64,000 nucleotides of DNA. Origin: Planotetraspora mira. Its GTDB lineage: Bacteria; Actinomycetota; Actinomycetes; Streptosporangiales; Streptosporangiaceae. Position numbers and translations under genes: made by a program. Position 1 is the first letter of the stretch. Every line of letters begins with the position of its first letter. Of this stretch, positions 37,501-45,536 are shown one piece after another. The notes beneath the pieces are model-generated. The model saw only the letters and a list, made by a program, of their open reading frames with translations. It was not told where the DNA came from and made no database searches. The DNA lies in the NCBI RefSeq assembly GCF_016863275.1, contig NZ_BOOO01000002.1:248001-312000 (forward strand), written 5' to 3'.

Positions 37501-37515
37501 AGGTTAAGTTAACCT
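37501..37515. promoter_or_regulatory. palindrome between ogt and padR, candidate PadR operator
   Basis: AGGTTAA-G-TTAACCT is a perfect 7-bp inverted repeat, followed at 37519-37529 by a partial second TTAACT half. It sits just upstream of the padR GTG (37532) in the most A/T-rich stretch of this region. Autoregulation by the PadR protein is the simplest reading. Confidence 0.6.
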
Positions 37516-37531
37516 AGATTAGATTAACTCC

Positions 37532-38050
37532 GTGTACTCCGACATACTCATCCTGAATCGGCTGGCGCAGGGCCCGGCGCACGGTTACGAGATCAAGAAG
37601 CGTGTCGAGCTCGCGACCGGGCAGGCGATCAACAACAACACGCTCTATCCGGCGTTGCGCAGGTTCGAGCAGCAGGGCGCGATCGAGCGCGTGGCCGCGG
37701 AGACGGACCCGGGCCGCCCGCCCCGGACGATCTACGCGATCACCGACACGGGACGCGACCAGCTTCACGCCCTCCTCCACGACACCGACCCGGCGGTCCT
37801 CGCCGACCACGCGGAGTTCGAGATCCGGGTCGCCTACTTCGAGCTGATCGACGTCGGGACCCGCCGCGCGATCATCGCGGCGAGGCGGCAGGCGGTCGAG
37901 CGCATGGTCGACCTCCACCAGAAGGCCTTCATGGGCACCGGCCGCGCCTGGGCCCGCCGCGTCGTCGACCACAACCTCAAGGCCTACCGCCTCGAACTGA
38001 CCTGGCTGGACGAGTTGGCGGACGCCGCCGAGGAGCCCCCCGATGGATGA
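37532..38050 (+). CDS. PadR-family transcriptional regulator
   Basis: The 172-residue protein has the PadR winged helix (ILILNRLAQGPAHGYEIKKRV, NNNTLYPALRRFEQQGAI, RPPRTIYAITDTGR) and a C-terminal dimerisation helix. Its last codons overlap the start of the DHA2 exporter gene by 8 nt, so they form one operon. PadR proteins usually repress adjacent multidrug exporters and are released by the drug. A palindrome directly upstream is the likely binding site. Confidence 0.92.
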   Translation: MYSDILILNRLAQGPAHGYEIKKRVELATGQAINNNTLYPALRRFEQQGAIERVAAETDPGRPPRTIYAITDTGRDQLHALLHDTDPAVLADHAEFEIRVAYFELIDVGTRRAIIAARRQAVERMVDLHQKAFMGTGRAWARRVVDHNLKAYRLELTWLDELADAAEEPPDG

Positions 38051-39401
38051 CCGGCCCGAGACTCCCCCGCTGTCGCCCCTCATGCTCCTCGGCCTCGTCG
38101 CGGGGCCGGTGTTGTCCATGGTCGACTCGGCCGTGGTCAACGTGGCGGTTCCCGAGATCGCCCGGGACCTGGGCGGCGACCTGCCGACCGTCCAGTGGAC
38201 GATCAGCGGATACCTGCTCGCGATGGCCGCCGGGCTGGCGGCGTCGGCCTACCTGGGACGCAGGTTCGGCCTCCTCCGCGCGTACTCGTGGGTGCTCGCC
38301 GCGTTCACCCTCGCCTCCGCCCTGTGCGCCTTGGCGCCGGGCGTGCAGGCCCTGATAGCCGCACGGGCGCTGCAGGGGCTGGTGGCCGCACCCATGGTCC
38401 CCCTCGCGGTCGGCATGCTGCTCGGTCGCGGCACCGGCAAGATGCCCGTGACCGGCGGGCTGATCTTCTTCACCGCCCCCGCGATCGGTCCCGCCCTCGG
38501 CGGTCTGCTGATCAGCGCGTACGGCTGGCGCTCAGCGTTCCTCGTCAACGTCCCTCTCGGCCTGGTGGCGCTGGTGGGCGCCGTCCGGGCCGCGCGGTCG
38601 GCCGGGGCGCCCGGTGATCGCGGGGCCCGCCTGGACGTCCCCGGACTGATGGTGCTCGCCCCGGGACTCGCACTGACCGCGTACGGCACGAGCGAGGCCG
38701 CCCAGCAGGGATGGCCGTCGACGGCGGCGTGGTGGGCGACCGGTGTGGCCCTGCTGGCCGTCTACGTCGTGTGGGCCCGCCGCGAGCGGCCGGTGCGGCC
38801 CGTGGTCGATCTCGGCCTGCTCGCCGACTCGCGCAGAGCCCTCGCCGTCGCCCTGGCCGGAGCCGCGAGCGTGGTGCTGTTCGCCGTGTTGTTCCTGGTA
38901 CCGGTCTTCCTCCGCGGGGTCCAGAACGCCTCGACGACCCTGACCGGCCTGGTGCTGCTGCCCCAGGGGCTGGTGATGGGGCTCGGCGTGGCCCTGGGCA
39001 ACCGGACCGCGGAGCGGTTCCCGATCCGCGGGATCGTCGCCTCAGGCATGACCGTGCTCGCCGCCTCCACCGGTCTGCTGCTCCTCCTCGACGCCACCAC
39101 TCCGTCGTGGGTGACCGCCCTGCTGCTGTGCGGCCGGGGCCTCGCGCTCGGGTTCACCGTGCAACCGCTGACGATCATGTTGCTGAGCGGCCTGCCGGAC
39201 GATCGGGTGGCCGACGCCAACACGCTGTACAGCATCTCCCAGCGGCTGGCGGGATCGGTCGGCATCGCCCTGCTCGCCACCTTCTACAGCTCCCATGCGA
39301 TCACGGGGTCTCCCGTGGACGCCCTGCACGCGAGCGGGCTGCTGCTGTCGGCCGTGGCGGGCGTGGGGGCGCTGGCCGCCCTCGCGCTCCGGCACACGTG
39401 A
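38043..39401 (+). CDS. DHA2/EmrB-type MFS drug exporter
   Basis: The 452-residue membrane protein has the 14-helix DHA2 pattern. It contains VDSAVVNVAVPEIARDLG in helix 1, the helix 2-3 motif YLGRRFGLLRAY, and the antiporter motif C region PAIGPALGGLLISAYGWRSAFLVNVPLG. It would export drugs in exchange for protons under control of the coupled PadR gene. The C-terminus ends abruptly at ALAALALRHT. A near-identical tail continuing with LESVRQTVV then a stop is found at about 55.17-55.23 kb, beside a fragment of rnz. The present stop may therefore be a truncation created by an insertion. Confidence 0.9.
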   Translation: MDDRPETPPLSPLMLLGLVAGPVLSMVDSAVVNVAVPEIARDLGGDLPTVQWTISGYLLAMAAGLAASAYLGRRFGLLRAYSWVLAAFTLASALCALAPGVQALIAARALQGLVAAPMVPLAVGMLLGRGTGKMPVTGGLIFFTAPAIGPALGGLLISAYGWRSAFLVNVPLGLVALVGAVRAARSAGAPGDRGARLDVPGLMVLAPGLALTAYGTSEAAQQGWPSTAAWWATGVALLAVYVVWARRERPVRPVVDLGLLADSRRALAVALAGAASVVLFAVLFLVPVFLRGVQNASTTLTGLVLLPQGLVMGLGVALGNRTAERFPIRGIVASGMTVLAASTGLLLLLDATTPSWVTALLLCGRGLALGFTVQPLTIMLLSGLPDDRVADANTLYSISQRLAGSVGIALLATFYSSHAITGSPVDALHASGLLLSAVAGVGALAALALRHT

Positions 39402-39408
39402 CGTCGCC

Positions 39409-39693
39409 GTGGAGGACGCGACCATCGTCGTCAACGCCCCGGCCAGATTCGCCGCGGCCACCGCGCCGGCCGCGGAGACCGGGAAGTACTTCATCTACCA
39501 GTTCGCCGCCACCGGGACCCCCGCACCCAAGGTCACCCTCGCCTCCGGGACACTCCCGCCCGGCCTGCAACTGGCCCCCGGCGGCACCCTGTCCGGAACC
39601 CCCACCCAGGGCGGCACCTACACCCTCACCCTGCAAGCGACCAACGGCATCGGCACCCCCGCCACCGCCACCAAAACCGTCACCGTCCGATAA
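39409..39693 (+). pseudogene. putative-Ig (He_PIG) domain fragment
   Basis: A 94-codon frame from GTG 39409 contains one Ig-like He_PIG repeat: TLASGTLPPGLQLAPGG, TLSGTPTQGGTYTLTLQATN. These domains normally occur in large secreted or surface proteins, but here there is no signal peptide and no other domain. It starts 8 bp after the exporter stop, at the left border of the accessory region. It is best read as a leftover 3' end of a larger exported protein gene, followed by that gene's own terminator. Confidence 0.6.
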
Positions 39694-40145
39694 CCAGCAC
39701 GGACCCGACGATCCCAGGGACCCGGCACACCACCGAGCCCCTGGGACAATCCACGACCAAGCTGGCAGTCAGCCCGAAGCCGCCCTGGCTCTCCGGCACA
39801 CTCCGGAGAACATCCGGCACCACCGAATTCGTGCCAGAGCCGCGTCTTACAGTCCCCTACGTCTGAAAGGCAGAAGGTCGATGTTGCGCTATCTCAGGCC
39901 ACGACCAAATGTGCCCTCGGGGTCGACGCGCCCGCATCCGCAGCGAGAAAGGCATCCGCTCCGGCGGACGCCCACTCACAACGGCAGTCTGACCACACCG
40001 CGCCCCAGACCGTCTGGCTTCGTCCACGAGAACGGACAGCGCGTCGACAGCGTTTCGGGAGGCGTTCGGCCGTGACCGCCTGGTGAGACGTTCATGAGTT
40101 TCAACACTGCTGGGCTCCGTCCTAGCAGTGCTGTCGAGCACGAGC
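39694..40145. other. non-coding gap with a fragment similar to the exporter tail
   Basis: Beyond the hairpin this 450-bp gap has no convincing gene. At about 39778-39822 the sequence encodes AALALRHTPENIRHH in one frame. It resembles at DNA level the AALALRHTLESVRQ segment at 55.17 kb and the end of the exporter at 39.38-39.40 kb. It looks like a rearranged remnant. Confidence 0.4.
39712..39746 (+). terminator. terminator hairpin after the He_PIG fragment
   Basis: TCCCAGGG (39712-39719) pairs with CCCTGGGA (39739-39746) across a 19-nt G/C-rich loop that can fold further. It lies 20 bp past the stop codon of the fragment gene. Confidence 0.45.
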
Positions 40146-40685
40146 TCAAGCAGACGGCGTGACCGGGGACCGCAGGCCGAGCCACTGCTCGGCGTCCCAG
40201 GCCTGGAAACGCTCTACCTCGGTGAACCCCAGCTTTGCCGCAAGGCGCATCGAGCCGACGTTGGCGGTTTGGGTGGTAAGCACCACCGGCTCGCCGGGAA
40301 GGACGCCGTCGAACCAGTCAAGTGCCGCCGCGCACGCCTCGGCGGCGTACCCGAATCCCCACGCCCGCGGCAGGAACAGGTAACCGAGATCGGCCTTCCC
40401 CGCGGCAGCCGGGCGACGGTGCCCCGTTGCTCTCCTGAGCAGGATCTGGCCGATCATCGCCCCGTCGAGATCAACGACGAAACTCCCAGGCCACCGCTCG
40501 GGCGCCCCGGGCATCTCGCGCTCAAGCTCTTCACGCGGCCGGGGCCCGCCGAGGTAGGTGTGCACCTCAGGCGACGCCAGCAGCTCGATGAACGCCGAAC
40601 GGTCCCGGGCCTCGGACTCACGGAGCACGAGCCTCTCGGTCCGGATCGGCTCAGGCGGCCAGGCAACGGGTCCGAGCTCAGTCAT
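40146..40685 (-). CDS. GNAT-family N-acetyltransferase
   Basis: The 179-residue protein has the RimJ/RimL-like GNAT fold: IRTERLVLRESEARDRSAF at the N-terminus, ADLGYLFLPRAWGFGYAAEA as the acetyl-CoA-binding motif A, and TANVGSMRLAAKLGFTEVER as motif B. It probably acetylates an amino group of a protein or small molecule. It is transcribed leftward and alone; the substrate is unknown. Confidence 0.9.
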   Translation of the reverse strand: MTELGPVAWPPEPIRTERLVLRESEARDRSAFIELLASPEVHTYLGGPRPREELEREMPGAPERWPGSFVVDLDGAMIGQILLRRATGHRRPAAAGKADLGYLFLPRAWGFGYAAEACAAALDWFDGVLPGEPVVLTTQTANVGSMRLAAKLGFTEVERFQAWDAEQWLGLRSPVTPSA

Positions 40686-41175
40686 GTCGGCCAGCTAATC
40701 AACAAGACTCGGCAGCGATCAAGACTCGCGGACCGATCAACCCACCGGCCCGGGCCTCACCCTCACCTGCGGGGCCGGGCCCTACAAGCCACGCCTGCTA
40801 GGAACGGGATGTCTCCCGTTCTCGTGAACATCGACTTCGGCAGCGGCGCGGCGCCTCTCCCGAAGTGCCGTACATCTGCTGTCGGGATTCGTGAATGGAA
40901 CCAACCGTCAGACCACCAGAGCCGCGTGCAGCGCGTGGAACGCCTCACGCAGGTCCTCGATCGGGATCGGACCGAATTCCATCTGCAGTGCGACGCCTGG
41001 CGTCCCGCCGCCCAGGTCCAACCCCATCGACGGGCAGACCTACCTGAAGGTTCGCCGCACGCGGCTCGATCCGTCGACGGGTAAATCAGTGCCGATCACC
41101 AGCGCCACGAGGTGAACACGTCGTCGGCCCATTCGTGTTTGCCGACGATCCGCCGGCCGAGCCCAACTCGCGCCA
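40686..41175. other. decayed sequence, no intact gene
   Basis: About 490 bp with no intact frame. On the minus strand around 40910-41010 a stretch reads GVALQMEFGPIPIEDLREAF followed by HALHAALVV and a stop. It looks like the C-terminal scrap of an unidentified gene. The region borders the first attachment-like module. Confidence 0.35.
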
Positions 41176-41312
41176 TCAGCTTGGGAATCGGCTACTGATC
41201 TACCCTCTGCGAACTGGGAAACGGGGGTGCAGCTCAGCGGCGGCCGAGTGACCGTGAGTCCCCGTGATTCACCGCTGATCGCCGTTCAATCTGGCACGCA
41301 TCTGGCACGCGA
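41176..41312 (+). other. attachment-like module A1
   Basis: The module begins with the 12-bp core TCAGCTTGGGAA (41176-41187), which equals the anticodon-loop region of tRNA-Gly(CCC) read in reverse. It continues through GGGAAACGGGGGTGCAGCTC and GTGACCGTGAGTCCCCGTGA to a pair of CTGGCACGC repeats (ending 41312). A near copy, A2, lies at 46315-46450. Repeated ends of this type are typical of sites left by integrative elements that target tRNA genes. Confidence 0.6.
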
Positions 41313-41755
41313 CCTTGGGCGAAGGAGCTGTTCGCGTCTGGCTTCACCAGGTGCGCCAGGCGGTCCGTGATCTCGTAGCGGTGGAGGCCCCGGCGTGTAG
41401 CCAATGCTGCGACATCGATGCCAGCGTGGACGAGCGTTCGGTCGATGTACATGCACAAGGCTTCCCGTTCATCCGTTTGGTAAGCCCCTTCGTGATGGGC
41501 GTTGACCTTGTTGAGTGCCAAGACCACGTGTTTGATGACATCGAGTACGGCTTCGTCCGTTGGCTTTGCGAGGGCTGAGAGGTCCGCCTCGAAGGTCAGC
41601 AGCACTTCGTCCGTGTCCGCCAGCATCGGCTCGGGGTAGCTCTCTGAAGCACCGGCGCATTCCGGGTCAAGCTCGCCAGCAGCGAGCTCCCGGGCTTCCT
41701 CCGCAATGGCTTGCCGCCAGCTATCAGTGGGTCTAGCTGTCATGTGTTGGGACAC
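41234..41755 (-). CDS. hypothetical actinobacterial protein ending inside att-like module
   Basis: The 173-residue product is acidic and helical, with conserved-looking DVIKHVVLALNKVNAHHEGAY and TDEREALCMYIDRTLVHAGI followed by LATRRGLHRYEITDRL. Similar segments occur in small hypothetical proteins of actinomycetes, but no function is known to me. The last ~25 residues (from about 41312 to 41234) are encoded by the attachment-like module A1, so the natural C-terminus was probably replaced on integration. No ribosome-binding motif stands out before ATG 41755. Confidence 0.55.
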   Translation of the reverse strand: MSQHMTARPTDSWRQAIAEEARELAAGELDPECAGASESYPEPMLADTDEVLLTFEADLSALAKPTDEAVLDVIKHVVLALNKVNAHHEGAYQTDEREALCMYIDRTLVHAGIDVAALATRRGLHRYEITDRLAHLVKPDANSSFAQGRVPDACQIERRSAVNHGDSRSLGRR

Positions 41756-41878
41756 TAGCGATACAGACGGCCCTGCTCATCCCGTCCGCCATCGTCCCGC
41801 ACGAAGGAAGACAGACCAGTACTTTGAGACGATCAACGCTGGGTTGAGAACCATCCTCTGACCTGGGTCTTTGCGCGT

Positions 41879-41922
41879 GGAGCGGGTGACGGGAATCGAA
41901 CCCGCGCTGTCAGCTTGGGAAG
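41879..41922 (-). pseudogene. 3' half of tRNA-Gly(CCC), displaced fragment
   Basis: Read on the minus strand the sequence runs from the anticodon loop (CTTCCCAAG) through the variable region and T-arm (GCGGGTTCGATTCCCGT) to an acceptor strand CACCCGCTCC. It ends exactly where a tRNA-Gly would, without encoded CCA. The 5' half (GCGGGTG acceptor strand and D-arm) is missing: the upstream sequence does not pair. Integrative elements that insert in tRNA genes leave such a 3' half at one end. This is therefore probably an attachment-site scar, not a functional tRNA. Confidence 0.7.
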
Positions 41923-42034
41923 TCTTTCAACATCATGCCGGGTGACCTGGGGAAACGGTGAGCTGCGCGTATGCCGGTCGAGTGACCGTGAGTCACCGTG
42001 GTTCCCCCACTGCTTGCCGACCGTACGGGCACGC
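41910..42034 (+). other. attachment-like module B1
   Basis: The 12-bp core TCAGCTTGGGAA (41910-41921) overlaps the tRNA-Gly fragment and is followed by GTCTTTCAACATCAT. Then come GCCGGTCGAGTGACCGTGAG and a TACGGGCACGCG end. Module B2 at 47052-47190 shares this sequence. B modules share the core and the GACCGTGAGT block with A modules but differ between. Confidence 0.6.
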
Positions 42035-42190
42035 GCGGCTCACGGTACATTCCGGCAGGTATCGCAGTCTGCGGGGAGGGACCCGATGGGGACTTCCGCG
42101 AAGATCCTCGCAGTGGCGCCCAGGCGAGCCGTGCGCTCACGGCGTCATCGTGAGGCCCTGCCGGGACACTTCAGGCGCCAGGAGGAAGCA

Positions 42191-43195
42191 ATGCCGAGCA
42201 AGTCCACACAGGCCACGCTGGCCACCGTCGCGGCCTCGGCGGGCGTGTCCGTGGCCACCGTGTCTAAAGTGCTCAACGGCCGCAGCGACGTTGCTCCGGC
42301 CACCCGCATGCTGGTGCAGCGCCTGTTGGTGGAACATGGCTACGTGCACCGATCGGCACGCCCGGAGCTGACGGCGACGGTCGAGCTGCAGGTGGACGGG
42401 CCGCTGTGCGCGTACTCGGCCGAGATCGTCCAGGGCGTGATGCAGGCCGCAGCCGAATCGGGCGTGGCGGTCGTCGTGACCAGCACCGAGCACATGGCCG
42501 GCGGTGTCTCCTGGGCTCGCGGCCTAATCGACGCCGGGCGGCGAGCGGTGATCACACTTGCCGCGGAGCCAACGCCGGCTCAACTCAAGGTGCTGCTCCG
42601 GGCGCACCTGCCAGTGGTGGTGATCGACCCGATGAACGTGCCGGCCAGCCCTGTGACGAGCGTCGGCTCGACCAACTTCGCCGGCGGCATGTCCGCCACG
42701 CAACACCTCCTGGCCCTCGGACACCGCCGCATCGCCTACCTCGGCGGCCCCGTCACCGCCGCCTCCAACCAGGCGCGCATGCACGGCTACCGGGCCGCCA
42801 TGGAAACCGCAGGCGTGCCCGTGCCCGCTGAATACGTGCGCACCGCGGGTTTCTGCTACCCCCACGGGATCCAGGAAGGGACCACACTGCTCGACCTGCC
42901 GACCCCGCCGACGGCCGTCTTCGCCGCCAGTGACGAGAACGCCCTCGGCGTCATCCAGGTCGCCAGGGCACGGGGGCTGCGCATCGCCGAGGACCTCAGC
43001 GTGGTGGGCTTCGACGATACCCAGATCGCCACGATGACCGCGCCGCCACTGACCACCGTCCGGCAGCCATTGCGCGAGATGGGCGCCGTCGCGCTGCACA
43101 CGGCACTGCGTTTGGCAGCCGGCGAGAAGATCGAGTCCCGCCACATCGAACTCGCCACCGAGCTGGTGGTTCGCGGATCAAGCCTGGCCGTCTGA
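42191..43195 (+). CDS. LacI-family transcriptional regulator
   Basis: The 334-residue repressor has the LacI helix-turn-helix at the N-terminus (TLATVAASAGVSVATVSKVLNG) with hinge region, and a periplasmic-binding-protein-like effector domain. Diagnostic blocks are FAGGMSATQHLLALGHRRIAYL, AVFAASDENALGVI and LSVVGFDDTQIATMTAPPLTTVRQP. GGAGGAAG lies just before ATG 42191. No sugar transport or catabolic gene adjoins it, so it is an orphan within the accessory region and its inducer is unknown. Confidence 0.92.
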   Translation: MPSKSTQATLATVAASAGVSVATVSKVLNGRSDVAPATRMLVQRLLVEHGYVHRSARPELTATVELQVDGPLCAYSAEIVQGVMQAAAESGVAVVVTSTEHMAGGVSWARGLIDAGRRAVITLAAEPTPAQLKVLLRAHLPVVVIDPMNVPASPVTSVGSTNFAGGMSATQHLLALGHRRIAYLGGPVTAASNQARMHGYRAAMETAGVPVPAEYVRTAGFCYPHGIQEGTTLLDLPTPPTAVFAASDENALGVIQVARARGLRIAEDLSVVGFDDTQIATMTAPPLTTVRQPLREMGAVALHTALRLAAGEKIESRHIELATELVVRGSSLAV

Positions 43196-43374
43196 CGGCG
43201 ACAGGACCCGTTGACCGCCCACCGTGCGCAGGACTCGGGCGCGTGCACCATCGTCAGCTCTGGTTCATTGGCGACTAGACCCCCAGTTCGGAAGGTTTCG
43301 GTACGCGATTGTCTAGCCTGCTGCGACGCTGGTCACGCGCCTAATCGTTTCGCTCATGGCTTTCCGCGGCTTGC

Positions 43375-43418
43375 CGTGAGTCACCGTGCTGACGGGCACG
43401 CGACGGGCACGGGCTAGA
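43375..43418 (+). other. partial B-type attachment-like repeat
   Basis: CCGTGAGTCACCGTG followed by GACGGGCACGCGACGGGCAC repeats the right half of the B modules without the 12-bp tRNA core. It lies in the otherwise featureless spacer after the LacI gene. Confidence 0.4.
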
Positions 43419-43467
43419 AACGCCGGTGCGGGTAGCTGTCGAGGTGGAAATCGATAAGGTGAGGTCC

Positions 43468-43953
43468 ATGGATTCCCGAGCCGATCCGGACGGCGGCGAT
43501 GGTCACAGTAGCCCGCGTGACGTGTTTCTCCGCCTGGTGAATGGGGTCTGCGAAGGGCCGTACGAAAATTTGGCCGACCTCTATGCCGAACAGACCCATG
43601 TCACCCACCCGTTTCACCCGCTCAACCCGCCGCCGCTGCTGAGCCGTAGCGAACTGCACGAGCACTTCACCGCGCCGCCGCCGTTTGCCCGGACGCTGAA
43701 CCGTAAGCCGGTCAACATCATCATCCACGACACCGCCGATCCAGAGGTGATCGTCGCCGAGTTCGCTTACCAGGGGCACGTGGACGAGACAGGAGAGGCG
43801 TTCACCGTGCCCTGTGTCTTCGTTCTCCGTATTCGCGACGGGCTCATCGTCGAGTCTCGCGATTACATCGATCACATTGCCAGCGCACGGGCATGGGGCC
43901 AGCTCGAAAGCCTCCTGACCGCGCTGCGCCCATCGAGCGACGTCGACCGTTAA
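43468..43953 (+). CDS. SnoaL/NTF2-like protein
   Basis: The 161-residue protein has the cone-shaped NTF2-like pattern: DVFLRLVNGVCEGPYENLADLYAE, then THVTHPFHPLNPPPLLSRSELHEHF, strand-rich EVIVAEFAYQGHVDETG and IRDGLIVESRDYIDH. Such proteins are small-molecule isomerases, hydrolases or binding proteins. ATG 43468 is chosen for the GAGG just upstream. No neighbouring pathway suggests a substrate. Confidence 0.8.
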   Translation: MDSRADPDGGDGHSSPRDVFLRLVNGVCEGPYENLADLYAEQTHVTHPFHPLNPPPLLSRSELHEHFTAPPPFARTLNRKPVNIIIHDTADPEVIVAEFAYQGHVDETGEAFTVPCVFVLRIRDGLIVESRDYIDHIASARAWGQLESLLTALRPSSDVDR

Positions 43954-44599
43954 AAGGCAGTTGCTGGTGATCGCGGGATCGCGTGCTTGGTCTCCGGCCG
44001 AACCATGTTAGATCGAGGTGGGCTCTCGGTCGCCGGGTGGCGCCAGCGGCATCATGTCGCAATAGCCGATAACTAGATGCCTCCAAAAAATCCAAACTCT
44101 CGAATGAAGCGACTTGTCTGAAGCCTCGTAGGTTTTGCGCTGTACGCGCAGCCCTACGGGGCTTCTCCCTGCCGGTCTGCTTCTTGCGTGTCTCCTTCCG
44201 TCGAGAGGAAGGAGTGAATTTGGAGGCTAAGCCGAGCACGCTGGCACGTGAGTGGGGTAAGAAGAAGGCCGCCGAACGCCGAGACAGTCTCTACACCGAC
44301 TCTCATTGGTCCGTTTACCCGGTACGACAGCCTCCTCGATCAGAAAAAAGAGCTCACGCACACGATCAGATCGCATGCGGAAATGAACTCCGCGATCCGC
44401 TCCGAGAGAGTTATTCCGCCCTCACCAAGATCCGCCCACTTGTGACGATCCATCTTCCATTTCATTTGTGTCACCACCTCCTACTGGACCTGATTAGGAG
44501 CAGACACGAACGCGCCCTTCTGTGGGAGAGTAATAAAATGCGCTTCATCACGGGGGCACCCCGATCGGAAATACTTACCTTGCATACAGACAGATTAGA
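43954..44599. other. A/T-richer decayed region without a confident gene
   Basis: About 650 bp with lower GC than the backbone. A plus-strand frame from 44184 could encode a basic peptide (LAREWGKKKAAERRD near its start). However, it overlaps the opposite membrane-protein gene and shows no family similarity or convincing codon bias. A GGAAGGAG at 44208-44215 precedes a TTG at 44220, so a short truncated gene is possible. Otherwise nothing is recognised. Confidence 0.35.
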
Positions 44600-44983
44600 T
44601 CAAACAGGTATGAAACTCGGCCACCATGGTGGCACGTTCCCCGGGCATATTGGATCTGGATATGACTCCATCGCACCGAAGTGCGCCACCAGGAACCAAA
44701 GAAGCCCAAGATTGAAGACTATTCCGAACATTATTGCCACGCCATGATTGAATCTTCCGATCGCACCATACAGAATCAGCCATGAAAGCGCAGAGGCCAA
44801 CCAAATTATCGGCGCGAACAAAATCAGCGTCAGAGAATTAGCGCCCGCATTCACACCTACATTGCACGAACTCCACATATGTCCGATGACAAAAATCGTG
44901 ATGAGGGTTGTCGGAACACCAACGAGACCTCCGACTAAGCATCCGGAGTACCAGACAGATGAGGTATTGCGTACCTCTTCCAT
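44600..44983 (-). CDS. small integral membrane protein, unknown
   Basis: The 127-residue product has three clear hydrophobic segments: GCLVGGLVGVPTTLITIFVI, LILFAPIIWLASALSWLIL and VAIMFGIVFNLGLLWFLVA. It ends in the aromatic/proline-rich tail NVPPWWPSFIPV. ATG 44983 is preferred because GAGG lies 9 nt before it; ATG 44998 is an alternative. The gene is notably A/T-rich with rare codons for this genome (ATA, AAA, TTA-like), suggesting recent acquisition. Function unknown. Confidence 0.6.
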   Translation of the reverse strand: MEEVRNTSSVWYSGCLVGGLVGVPTTLITIFVIGHMWSSCNVGVNAGANSLTLILFAPIIWLASALSWLILYGAIGRFNHGVAIMFGIVFNLGLLWFLVAHFGAMESYPDPICPGNVPPWWPSFIPV

Positions 44984-44998
44984 GATTATTTTCCTCAT

Positions 44999-45329
44999 AT
45001 TGAAGCAGGCAGAAGCACAACCGCGCCAGCACTAATAAGCGCCGGCGCAGCATGCCCCGCAGATTATTGTACGGATACGACTTGCCTAGAACTTTGGCTA
45101 TGCAATCAATCAACGGTTGACATCAACAGGCTGCATGGAACTGCTCACGAACCGAAGAGTTAGGACTCGTCGCCACCCTGCTCGACTGCGGCGACGATAC
45201 TGCCCAGACCGCGAACGGAGTAGATCAAGTATGGGGACCTGGCCAGCATGGCGGGGACTCGCCTGAAAAGCGTGCAGCCCTGTCCTCGGTGATTGCGCCG
45301 AAGGGCTCCCCCGATTCGGAGGTCAGACC
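44999..45329. other. gap, no gene recognised
   Basis: About 330 bp of mixed composition. The left part is A/T-rich and probably contains the promoter of the membrane-protein gene. The right part returns to high GC and carries only the GGAGG site for the next gene. Confidence 0.35.
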
Positions 45330-45536
45330 ATGCGCGAGCCTGCCCCCGAGGTTGCCGAGTTCGACACGTGGATCGGCGACGACGGACGGTTCTACGGTCG
45401 TCACAAGTCCACTGGGCGACAGATCTCCGCTGACTCCGAAGGTGGGCTCAACCTCGCCGCTTGCGCTGCGCGAATGGTGATCACGTGGCAGCGGGCGGAG
45501 CAAGAGGCTCGCTTCACGGTCGGCGATCTGCGGTGA
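45330..45536 (+). CDS. small hypothetical protein, first of a coupled pair
   Basis: The 68-residue protein has an orderly composition with DTWIGDDGRFYGRHKSTGRQ and LNLAACAARMVITWQRAEQE. GGAGG at 45318-45322 is well placed before ATG 45330. Its stop overlaps the GTG of the next gene (GTGA), supporting a real two-gene operon. No domain is recognised. Confidence 0.55.
   Translation: MREPAPEVAEFDTWIGDDGRFYGRHKSTGRQISADSEGGLNLAACAARMVITWQRAEQEARFTVGDLR

Larger units (their letters stand above)
41756..42190. other. gap holding tRNA fragment and module B1
   Basis: This 435-bp stretch has no protein gene. Its left 120 bp shows nothing recognisable. The centre holds the 3' half of a tRNA-Gly and the B1 attachment-like module, and the right end holds the LacI-gene ribosome-binding site GGAGGAAG. 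Confidence 0.5.

Noticed and set aside
38711-40075. 454-codon rightward open frame crossing the exporter end
   Set aside because: Out-of-frame read of the exporter followed by Pro/Ser-rich low complexity; no start signal.
41879-41960. functional tRNA-Gly gene
   Set aside because: Only the 3' half is present; the upstream bases cannot form the acceptor or D stem.
44184-44747. 187-codon rightward frame in the A/T-rich segment
   Set aside because: It overlaps the better-supported membrane-protein gene on the other strand and shows no protein-like pattern after the first ~35 residues.
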